Assembly (NCBI RefSeq): GCF_018394335.1
Contig: NZ_CP074572.1
Coordinates: forward strand, 1,240,001-1,304,000
Origin: Shewanella dokdonensis
GTDB lineage: Bacteria > Pseudomonadota > Gammaproteobacteria > Enterobacterales > Shewanellaceae
DNA: 64,000 nt
Direction: 5' to 3'
The position numbers and the translations under genes are program-made. Each line of letters begins with the position of its first letter. Within the stretch, counting starts at the first letter, position 1. Positions 56,589-64,000 of the stretch are shown piece by piece. Under the pieces are notes generated by a model. That model was not told where the DNA came from. It searched no databases and saw nothing but the letters and a program-made list of their open reading frames with translations.

Positions 56589-57233
56589 TTAGCTATCTGA
56601 GTCACTAGAGACAGCACTGAGTGCATATTTGACAGGGGATTCGCCAAGTAGACTAGAAGCGCCCATTTCCACCAAAGAACCAATAGCGCCTAATGTACCG
56701 CCATAGATGGTGCTGCCAACGAGCTGAGGCACAAAGCCTATTTCATCACCGGTCAGGTCGCGGTAATAGTAGTTAATGAGCGGAATATGTTGCAGTGGAT
56801 TCACGACATCTACAATGTCGCTGAAACTGAGCTGCTGACCATCGGCAAATGGCTTTAATACGCCATCATCATTGGTGTCGCTGGTTTTTACGGTGCCGAC
56901 CGTAACACCTGCGTTTGCGGGAGTCGCTGTAGTGTTTGCCGCAACCGCCTGCTCCGGTGCTGGTGTCAGGCTGTTACTGATTTTTGATTGGTAGAACGAT
57001 GTCAGTAAACCATCAGCCAGCCCCGCCCCCAGCAAACTCATACTGTCACTGCTAGCGGTTACTGCTGTGGTATTCCCTTCTCCTGAGACTTTTTCCAATG
57101 CGTTTTCAATCACCTGGCCGAACATTGAGTCCAGTCCAGAAGACAGATCAACACTGTCAGTCGATACTGTCGTGGTCGCCGCAGATGAAGAAGTACTGTT
57201 GAACCAAGAAGGGATAAAACTACTGATATTCAT
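56589..57233 (-). CDS. Hypothetical protein encoded after flgT
   Basis: A 214-residue protein rich in Ser/Thr/Ala. No signal peptide or membrane anchor is clear. It starts MNISSFIPSWFN and has a Gly-rich hydrophobic segment near 165-195 (STIYGGTLGAIGSLVEMGA). It starts 6 bases after the flgT stop, so it belongs to the flagellar group and may be a flagellar accessory or secreted protein. Not recognised. Confidence 0.6.
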   Translation of the reverse strand: MNISSFIPSWFNSTSSSAATTTVSTDSVDLSSGLDSMFGQVIENALEKVSGEGNTTAVTASSDSMSLLGAGLADGLLTSFYQSKISNSLTPAPEQAVAANTTATPANAGVTVGTVKTSDTNDDGVLKPFADGQQLSFSDIVDVVNPLQHIPLINYYYRDLTGDEIGFVPQLVGSTIYGGTLGAIGSLVEMGASSLLGESPVKYALSAVSSDSDS

Positions 57234-57239
57234 AGTTTT

Positions 57240-58396
57240 TCAGTTCCAGAAATTATCTAGTTGTACAACATCACGAATTTGGATACCGAATGGCATATCG
57301 TTATTGAGCGGCACCAACTGGCTGTGATCGGGATAAACTTTTACCACTTCAAACTCTACCCGTTCATCACTGAAATTAGCGTACTTAACGCCTTGCTCAT
57401 CAATGTAGTTGTACTGATATTGCAGCTTGAACAGATCCCCTATTTTCACCCCTGGCGGCCGCCCATGGCGACTTCTAATGTGTTGCTGCCGACACGCAAA
57501 ATCCTGGCCTTAGGATGAGCACATTTGAGTAACTCACTCATGTCTTCAACCGTGGTTTTCAGCAATCGGGTAACTTCTAATCCGTAATCTGACTGCCATA
57601 GCTGTTCGCTGGCGGGCAAGACCTTTTGGTGATGGGGAAAGGCCAGTAAGTGCGGGTGTGGTAGTCTTTTTTCATGATGGTCAGCCCAGAAATACCGTCA
57701 ATCAAATACATGCTGATACCAAATTCGCGCACCAGTTTGTCATGACTGAGTCCCCCCATCTACTTTGCCTACAGCAAGGTCAGTAATCCGCCCCATAACA
57801 ACATACTGAGCCCGCGATTGCTCAGACAGATACTGCAGTTGTTGCTGATCTTGGGCTGACATGCGATCTGGATTGATAGCTAAGGGGTGTTGTAACAGAC
57901 TTTTCGCTAGGAAATCGGCTTTGGCTTGATCAAACTCAGCAAACAACCGTTGGGACACTTCCTGCGGCAAGTCACTAAGCCCGCCATACCCGGCATAATT
58001 ACGATCCGTGAGGATCAGCGGCGCCATAATGATTGACTTGCTGGTGAGATGTTGGTTTTCACATAACGCGTTGTCATTCCAGATATCGGCACGTAAAGTT
58101 ACCGTAACGCGATCATCCTTGCTGTATTCTTCCAACTTCTGTATCTGGGTAACATGACCATTGGCACGCACTTGAAAGGTATTGCCATTGAGACTGCCTT
58201 CATCCACTTCACTGAGCAGAGACACTGAAGCACCAGCCTGCAGAATGGCATCTCTCAGTGCGGCTCGGGCCGCCTGTTCTTTGGCATAATCAGCATTACC
58301 ATTGATAATCGGCGCAGAACCCTCACCTTTATACCAAGCAGCAGTGACCGGCCAAGGCAACAGCAGTAGCAGGATTAACGTTCTCAGTACCACCAT
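57240..58396 (-). CDS. flgT: Flagellar H-ring protein FlgT-like (three frameshifts)
   Basis: About 385 residues after joining four frames (changes near 57757, 57638 and 57455), close to Vibrio FlgT. A signal peptide (LRTLILLLLLPWPVTAA) is followed by WYKGEGSAPIINGNADYAKEQAARAALRDAI and QLQYLSEQSRAQYVVMGRITDLAVG, with the C-terminal IGDLFKLQYQYNYIDEQG. FlgT builds the outer basal-body ring in polar sheathed flagella. The start overlaps the flgP stop. Confidence 0.8.
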
Positions 58397-58828
58397 TTGT
58401 TTTCCGTCTCTACCGGTTTATTTTCGACTGAACCTAAATCTGCCAGCACCTTGGGATCGAGTGATAACTCTGTAGTGTAAAAAGCCCCTGCACGCTTTGG
58501 CTGACAACTTTTGCTCCCCGAACAACCCCTTGGACTTTGGCATCCAATGTTTTGCGATTGGTCGTTTCACCAGTCATGCGGGTATAGGCCCGCAATTGCT
58601 GCCCATAGAGTTGCTCGGCTAAGCGCCGATAGGCATCCAAACGCGAGGCTTCCATGGCCTGCATCAATTTTTCTTCGTAGCTCGGGCCAACTTGCGAGGC
58701 AATCGGCGCGTAGCCTGTCGCCTGTAATACTTGAGCATTATCGGGGCTACCAGCTCATAACGCACTAATTGCTCATGAGTACATGCCGTCAGCAGCCACA
58801 GGATGGTAATTAGCAATAACCAGCGCAT
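58384..58828 (-). CDS. flgP: Flagellar lipoprotein FlgP-like (two frameshifts)
   Basis: About 149 residues when joined (a C missing near 58744 and a T near 58484). Lipoprotein signal MRWLLLITILWLLTAC with lipid Cys16, then APIASQVGPSYEEKLMQAMEASRLDAYRRLAEQLYG, the LPP20-like repeat domain, ending ENKWWY. FlgP forms the outer-membrane basal disk in Vibrio and Campylobacter. Its ATG overlaps the flgH stop by one base. Confidence 0.8.
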
Positions 58829-59583
58829 CAGAATGGCCACACGGTTGGGTTGTTCAGCTTGTCTGTCAGCCAGCCTAAACGTTGACTGTTAGCCAATTCA
58901 CCATTGCCAGAATATTCAATCCTAGCATTAGCGATCTTGGTCGAAGATACGGTATTGTCTGGCAGAATATCTTTAGCGCGGATAATGCCCGTTAACCGGA
59001 TAAACTCTTTACCGTTGTTGATGAGTAGCCATTTATCGCCACGGATCAACAATGTGTTATTTTTCATCACTTTCATCACAGAAACGGTTATTTCCCCTTC
59101 AAAATCATTGGACTGACTTGAGTTACCATCACCTTTAAATTTCTGCTGTTGACTGAGATCAAGGTCAACCTCTTTCCCGGCAATTTTCAGATTGCCGCCA
59201 GGCACACCAATGGGATCGAGAGTAAAATCGGTACTTTTATTCATTTGCGTGCTACCGCTTTTACTGGCTTTGGTCGATTCAGCGAGCTTTACCGAAATAA
59301 TGTCACCGACCCGGAAGTGAGCTTGCTCCACATAAATACTTTGCGCTTGCTGGATATTGAAAATAGAGCCGGTAGGAATTGCCGACACCGCTTCATCGCC
59401 AGGTTCAATGAAGGCGTAATAAGGATCATCAGGATCTGCATCATCCATCTGTTGTACCGGTTCTCCTGCGGGTGGTAACACTTTAGAACCTGAACCATTC
59501 TTCCCGGCAGTGTTCATACTCCCAGAAGCACAAGCCGCCAGGAGCAGAGTCATCAGCAGTATTGTCATAGTCTTGATGAGCAT
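58828..59583 (-). CDS. flgH: Flagellar L-ring protein FlgH
   Basis: A 251-residue lipoprotein (signal ILLMTLLLAAC) with GSIFN, VGDIISVKLAESTKASKSGSTQMNKS, FEGEITVSVMKVMKNNTLLIRGDKWLLINNGKEFIRLTGIIRAKDI and the terminal LGWLTDKLNNPTVWPF. All are FlgH hallmarks. It forms the outer-membrane bushing of the flagellar rod. Unusually it leads a flgH-flgP-flgT group and is not inside a flgB-L operon. Confidence 0.9.
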   Translation of the reverse strand: MLIKTMTILLMTLLLAACASGSMNTAGKNGSGSKVLPPAGEPVQQMDDADPDDPYYAFIEPGDEAVSAIPTGSIFNIQQAQSIYVEQAHFRVGDIISVKLAESTKASKSGSTQMNKSTDFTLDPIGVPGGNLKIAGKEVDLDLSQQQKFKGDGNSSQSNDFEGEITVSVMKVMKNNTLLIRGDKWLLINNGKEFIRLTGIIRAKDILPDNTVSSTKIANARIEYSGNGELANSQRLGWLTDKLNNPTVWPF

Positions 59584-59765
59584 TGCGTTATATCCATACA
59601 GGTTTCTGTTAAGACAACTGCAAGCAATCTAGAAATAGACTTTGCAAACAAACGACAAATATTGTGCAAAAAATGTGGAACACTTAAAAAGTGTGATACA
59701 GCGCAAAAGCACCTTAGTAACAAATCGACGGGATAACGCAGCAGGGAATTATGGATGGCAACAAA

Positions 59766-59814
59766 AAGCCCCTAGGACGATGAGTTCTGTGCGACACCAT
59801 CACCCTAGGGGCTT
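59766..59814 (-). terminator. Terminator of alr
   Basis: AAGCCCCTAGG (59766-59776) and CCTAGGGGCTT (59804-59814) form an 11-bp stem with a 27-base loop; on the minus strand TTTTT follows. It ends 10 bases past the alr stop. Confidence 0.75.
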
Positions 59815-59823
59815 GCGGATCCA

Positions 59824-60900
59824 TCAGTCTAAACAGACGGCAACACGGGGAGTGAGCTTAGTGACGAGTTCATAGGCGAATGTACCAATCTTTTCCGCAA
59901 CTTCTTCTACTGGCAGTTGCGGCCCCCACAAAACAGCAGCGTCACCCACTTTATCGGTGGCATTCGGGCCCAAGTCAACGGTCAGCATATCCATGGAAAC
60001 CCGGCCAACAATCGGGACTCGTCGGCCATTAATCCATACAGGCGTACCTTGTAGTGCATTACGGGGGTAACCATCACCATAGCCAATAGCAACCACGCCT
60101 AGGCGTGTGTCGCGGCTAGCCTGCCAGTGACCACCGTAACCCACGGTATCACCAGCTTTATGTTCTCTTACCGCAATTAACTGCGACACCAAGGTCATTG
60201 CCGGTATCAACCCATGTTTAGCCCCACGATCACCATCCACCGGAGACACGCCATACAAGGCAATTCCCGGGCGGATCCAGTCAGCCTGGCTCTCTGGCCA
60301 AAACAAGGTTCCCGCCGAATTTGCGGTTGTGCGTTCGCCGGGTAAATTTTGTGTCAGCTCATTGAAAATAGCGAGCTGCTTGGCGGTATAGTCCTTTTGT
60401 AACTCATCGGCACAGGCAAAATGGGTCATAAAATTAATCGGTTTAGCAACCTGAGGGCAACGCAACAAACGCTGATAAACCTCATGGAATTGTGCAGGAG
60501 AAAAACCTAAACGATGCATTCCGGTATCGAGCTTCATCCACACAGTTACCGGTTTATCCAGATGCGCCTGCTCCAGCATCTGCAACTGAGATTCATGATG
60601 CACGGCGGTATCAATATTATGCTCAACCAACAGAGGTAAATCTTCGCTTCTGAAAAAACCCTCTAGCAGTAATAGCTTAGCTTTGACGCCACCCTTTCGC
60701 ATTTCCAATGCCTCTTCCAGTCGCGCCAAGCCAAAGCCATTAGCATCTGGAACACTATTCGCGACATTCAAAAGGCCATGGCCATAGCCATTAGCTTTAA
60801 CGACGGCAATCACTTTACTGTGAGGAGCGACTTCTCGAAGGCGTTCCAGATTATGTTTGAGCGCCTGACTGCTGATTTCAGCTCTGGGAAAGGGTTTCAA
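59824..60900 (-). CDS. alr: Alanine racemase
   Basis: A 358-residue PLP enzyme that makes D-alanine for the cell wall. The PLP lysine lies in [10 protein letters not shown] (~Lys34), and the catalytic Tyr region reads [11 protein letters not shown]. The C-terminal [10 protein letters not shown] and VVLWGPQ-type segments are present. It follows dnaB by 66 bases, a common Shewanella and enteric arrangement. Confidence 0.96.
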   Translation of the reverse strand: MKPFPRAEISSQALKHNLERLREVAPHSKVIAVVKANGYGHGLLNVANSVPDANGFGLARLEEALEMRKGGVKAKLLLLEGFFRSEDLPLLVEHNIDTAVHHESQLQMLEQAHLDKPVTVWMKLDTGMHRLGFSPAQFHEVYQRLLRCPQVAKPINFMTHFACADELQKDYTAKQLAIFNELTQNLPGERTTANSAGTLFWPESQADWIRPGIALYGVSPVDGDRGAKHGLIPAMTLVSQLIAVREHKAGDTVGYGGHWQASRDTRLGVVAIGYGDGYPRNALQGTPVWINGRRVPIVGRVSMDMLTVDLGPNATDKVGDAAVLWGPQLPVEEVAEKIGTFAYELVTKLTPRVAVCLD

Positions 60901-60966
60901 TTAATACCTTCATAAACTTATGAGTATGGAGTGACCAAAGTCACTCCGGAATGGCCGGACGGAGGT

Positions 60967-62376
60967 CTAATCCTCGTCGAATTGCGGTCCAGCATAGTTA
61001 TCAAAACGGGAAAATTGTCCTTGGAAAGTCAATCTGACCTTACCGATAGGACCGTTACGCTGTTTACCAATAATGATCTCAGCGACACCTTTATCCTGTG
61101 AGTCGTCATGATAAACCTCATCACGATAGATGAACATGATAAGGTCGGCATCCTGTTCAATAGAACCAGATTCACGCAAGTCTGAGTTAACCGGGCGCTT
61201 ATCTGAACGTTGCTCCAATGAACGGTTAAGCTGTGACAACGCAATAACTGGGATCTCCAGCTCTTTTGCCAGCGCCTTCAGAGACCGGGAAATCTCGGCA
61301 ATTTCCAAGGTGCGGTTATCGGCCAAGGCCGGTACCTGCATCAGTTGCAAGTAGTCCACCATAATCATTGACAGCCCACCGTGTTCACGGGCGACACGAC
61401 GAGCACGGCTGCGCACTTCCGTTGGCGTCAATCCCGAACTGTCATCAATGAACATTTTACCTTTTTCCAGCATCAGCCCCATGGTGGAAGAAACGCGCGC
61501 CCAATCATCGTCATCCAACTTACCGGTACGGATACGGGTTTGATCAACGCGGCCAAGCGAGGCCAGCATACGCATCATGATCTGTTCGGAAGGCATTTCC
61601 AGGCTGAAAATCAACACTGGTTTATCTTCATTAAGCGCGGCATATTCGCACAGATTCATCGCAAAAGTGGTTTTTCCCATGGAAGGACGCGCCGCAACAA
61701 TGATCAGATCACCCGCCTGGAAACCTGCGGTTTTATCATCAAGATCTGCAAAACCGGAAGATACACCCGTCACCCCGTTATGCGGGTTGTTATAAAGCTG
61801 CTCAATCTTATCAACGGTTTTTTCAAGAATGCTTTTGATGCCTTCTGGACCTTCATTGCTATTGGCACGCTGCTCAGCAATCTTAAAAACCTTGGTCTCG
61901 GCCAAGTCCAACAAGGCGCCAGAATCCCGCCCCTCAGGATTGTAGCCAGCGTCAGCGATTTCATGGGCAACGCGGATCATCTCACGCACCACTGCACGCT
62001 CACGCACAATCTCGGCATAAGACAAGATATTGCCAGCACTGGGCGTGTTTTTAGCTATCTCACCCAAATAGGCAAAACCGCCAGCATCTTCCAGTTCATC
62101 AGTCAGTTCCAGCTGTTCCGATACCGTGATTAAATCAAGTGGCTGGCCGCCATCCACCAGTTTTTGCATCGCACTGAAAATCAGCTTGTGGGCCCGGGAA
62201 TAGAAATCCTCTTTAACCAATGCTTCAGCAACTTTATCCCACGCTTCGGCTTCCAACATCAGCCCACCCAGCACCGACTGCTCCGCTTCAATGGAATGGG
62301 GTGGCAATTTCAACGCATCAACCTGCGCCTCTTTACGCTTGTCACCTCTGACTTTGAAAGCACTTTGCTGTGGCAT
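60967..62376 (-). CDS. dnaB: Replicative DNA helicase DnaB
   Basis: A 469-residue hexameric helicase: N-terminal DnaG-interacting domain (PPHSIEAEQSVLGGLMLE), linker, then RecA-like domain with Walker A ARPSMGKTTFAMN, Walker B IMVDYLQLM and SGSIEQDADLIMFIYR. ATG 62376 gives the usual MPQQSAFK start; the longer frame to 62469 is unlikely. Confidence 0.96.
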   Translation of the reverse strand: MPQQSAFKVRGDKRKEAQVDALKLPPHSIEAEQSVLGGLMLEAEAWDKVAEALVKEDFYSRAHKLIFSAMQKLVDGGQPLDLITVSEQLELTDELEDAGGFAYLGEIAKNTPSAGNILSYAEIVRERAVVREMIRVAHEIADAGYNPEGRDSGALLDLAETKVFKIAEQRANSNEGPEGIKSILEKTVDKIEQLYNNPHNGVTGVSSGFADLDDKTAGFQAGDLIIVAARPSMGKTTFAMNLCEYAALNEDKPVLIFSLEMPSEQIMMRMLASLGRVDQTRIRTGKLDDDDWARVSSTMGLMLEKGKMFIDDSSGLTPTEVRSRARRVAREHGGLSMIMVDYLQLMQVPALADNRTLEIAEISRSLKALAKELEIPVIALSQLNRSLEQRSDKRPVNSDLRESGSIEQDADLIMFIYRDEVYHDDSQDKGVAEIIIGKQRNGPIGKVRLTFQGQFSRFDNYAGPQFDED

Positions 62377-62673
62377 AACTCTGGAAATCTCCAATATTGG
62401 ATTAGAAGATGTAAAAACGTTAGTTCTCATGAATAGCGCCATCTTAAAGAAATGTGATGGACTAAGCACAGATCTTCAGCAAACGAGCGGCTCTGATTTG
62501 GTGGCAACCTGCTTATTCGACCGCCCATTGTAACGACTCTCAGCTTACTGCAAAAGTACTGTCTACACAGGGGCAAAGAACAAACCGACATAACAAAAGT
62601 CAAAATAAGCAGGTATGAATCTGACCTATAACTTTCATATGAAACAACCGTAAAAATATCTCAATAACACATA

Positions 62674-62703
62674 AAAAAACACCGCCTGATGGCGGTGTTT
62701 TTT
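62674..62703 (-). terminator. Terminator of the rpsF-priB-rpsR-rplI operon
   Basis: AAAAAACACCGCC-TGAT-GGCGGTGTTTTTT, 13 bases past the rplI stop, with T-runs on both strands. Confidence 0.92.
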
Positions 62704-62716
62704 CATTAAAGACTCA

Positions 62717-63169
62717 TTATGCTTCGGCGACGATAGTCACTTTAACAACAGCTTTAACTTCAGAATGTAACTGAACTTCAACTTCGAAGTCACCAGTAGA
62801 ACGCAGAGCGCCCAGTGGCAAACGCACTTCGGATTTAGCCAGTTCCACGCCGGCAGCAGTTACAGCATCTGCGATATCACGAGTACCAACAGAACCGAAC
62901 AGTTTGCCTTCATCACCGGCTTTAGAAGCGATAACCACAGCTTCCAGCGCTACAATCTTCTCAGCACGAGCATTGGCAGTTGCCAGTTCAGCAGCCACTT
63001 TAGCTTCCAGTTCAGCACGACGAGTTTCGAAAACTTTTACGTTTTCATCGTTTGCAACAACTGCTTTACCCTGAGGCAGCAAGTAGTTACGAGCATAACC
63101 AGCTTTTACAGAAACCTGATCGCCCAGATTGCCCAAATTGGCAATTTTATCAAGCAGAATAACGTTCAT
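62717..63169 (-). CDS. rplI: 50S ribosomal protein L9
   Basis: A 150-residue protein starting [37 protein letters not shown], the L9 signature, followed by the long connecting helix and the C-terminal rRNA-binding domain. ATG 63169 is preferred to TTG 63175, with GAGGA upstream. Confidence 0.97.
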   Translation of the reverse strand: MNVILLDKIANLGNLGDQVSVKAGYARNYLLPQGKAVVANDENVKVFETRRAELEAKVAAELATANARAEKIVALEAVVIASKAGDEGKLFGSVGTRDIADAVTAAGVELAKSEVRLPLGALRSTGDFEVEVQLHSEVKAVVKVTIVAEA

Positions 63170-63207
63170 TATCAATTCCTCTCAATTCGATTTGGATCAA
63201 TGCCAGC

Positions 63208-63447
<240 letters not shown>

Positions 63448-63753
63448 CTAAATTTTCAATTCGACATTTTCGGCGTGCAACACCAGTCGACTTTGGCCAT
63501 TGCGACTCTGTTGTAGAGTCAGAAAGCCGCTGACCTGGATATCCACACCCGCTTTCAGCTTATCTGTAACGCTATCAAAGCGTTCTCCACTCAATACCAC
63601 TTGCAACACGCAGTACACGTTCCTTGGCAGTTCAGCTTCAAAACGTTGCGACCTGTGTTCCAACTGAATTACCGTATGTTCAATGCCAGCCGGGCTTTTA
63701 AAGCGCCGACAACGCAGGATCTTTCCGGATAATTCCAGGTGGTTGGTGGTCAC
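63448..63753 (-). CDS. priB: Primosomal replication protein N (PriB)
   Basis: A 101-residue OB-fold protein (MTTNHLELSGKILRCRRFKSPAGIEHTVIQLEHRS, then YCVLQVVLSG). It stabilises PriA on DNA during replication restart. Placed between rpsF and rpsR as in other gammaproteobacteria. Confidence 0.95.
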   Translation of the reverse strand: MTTNHLELSGKILRCRRFKSPAGIEHTVIQLEHRSQRFEAELPRNVYCVLQVVLSGERFDSVTDKLKAGVDIQVSGFLTLQQSRNGQSRLVLHAENVELKI

Positions 63754-63761
63754 AGAAAAAC

Positions 63762-64000
63762 TTACTCAGCGCTCTCTTCAGCGTTTTCTTCTTCGATCTC
63801 AGCAGAATCTTCGTCAGCAGCTCTATCATCGCTGTTAGACGCGCGACGTGAGTCACGTTCATCTTTTGCTTTGGCCATTGGAGAAACTTCGGTGATGGCA
63901 GCTTTAGTGCGCATAACCAAGCTACGCAGAACAGCGTCGTTGAAACGGAAAGCAGTTTCCAGTTCTTCGATAGACTCAGCGGTAGTTTCTACGTTCAACA
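63762..64000 (-). CDS. rpsF: 30S ribosomal protein S6, C-terminal part (cut by window end)
   Basis: The last ~79 codons are present: [27 protein letters not shown] is the S6 C-terminal strand-helix, followed by an acidic Glu/Asp/Ala/Ser tail that is the substrate for RimK-type glutamylation in relatives. The N-terminal part lies beyond the window. Confidence 0.95.
   Translation of the reverse strand, partial: LNVETTAESIEELETAFRFNDAVLRSLVMRTKAAITEVSPMAKAKDERDSRRASNSDDRAADEDSAEIEEENAEESAE

Noticed and set aside
61381..62133. 250-residue ORF antisense to dnaB
   Set aside because: It lies wholly within dnaB on the opposite strand and has no coding signals of its own.

Overview
The window looks like a chromosomal segment of a Shewanella-type gammaproteobacterium. 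The evidence is the core gene order: yrbG-kdsD-kdsC-lptC-lptA-lptB-rpoN-hpf-ptsN-rapZ-npr, divergent from mlaFEDCB-ibaG-murA, then rpsF-priB-rpsR-rplI, dnaB and alr, together with flgP/flgT, a rapA plus DUF3530 pair and a Gram-negative porin. The genus call is inference from gene content; no search was run.

Bases 1-14600 are accessory DNA. They hold: (i) an AT-rich restriction-modification locus (ribbon-helix-helix regulator, two tandem C5-cytosine methyltransferases, a frame-disrupted HNH nuclease gene with a hairpin over its start); (ii) a noncoding stretch packed with stem-loops; (iii) a leftward block with an OLD-like ATPase carrying a HEPN-like motif, a Cys-rich protein, a two-segment membrane protein and a 923-residue UvrD-like helicase; (iv) nine direct repeats on an exact 22/23-bp period (iteron-like) ahead of two small lysine-rich genes; (v) a palindrome followed by a tyrosine recombinase, a tandem AAA+ ATPase, a DUF6641-type and a DUF2787-type gene. 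A tRNA-Leu(CAA) at 14809-14895 with its own promoter and terminator marks the return to ordinary chromosome.

From 15 to 36 kb come a SieB-like protein, pepT, tcdA, a porin, a protein kinase, a zinc metalloprotease, a large hybrid histidine kinase, a PIN-PhoH protein, rapA, a DUF3530 protein, and a CheC-type response regulator paired with a degenerate GGDEF protein. From 36 to 49 kb lie peptidoglycan (murA), outer-membrane lipid transport (mla), Kdo and LPS transport (kds/lpt), sigma-54 and nitrogen-PTS genes. From 49 to 64 kb are a ModA-like protein, a YiaD-like lipoprotein, a sigma-54-like promoter driving a short gene split by an in-frame TAG, a threefold ~160-bp repeat of unknown kind, mnmD, a marR-emrA-emrB efflux operon, a flgH-flgP-flgT group, alr, dnaB and the rpsF operon.

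Many obviously conserved genes (rpoN, lptB, lptA, mlaE, rapZ, ptsN, npr, kdsD, rapA, tcdA, flgT, flgP) are broken by single-base indels, mostly in homopolymers. This points to sequencing or assembly error rather than biology, so frameshifts in accessory genes should be treated with the same caution. Coordinates for such genes span the reconstructed full gene.
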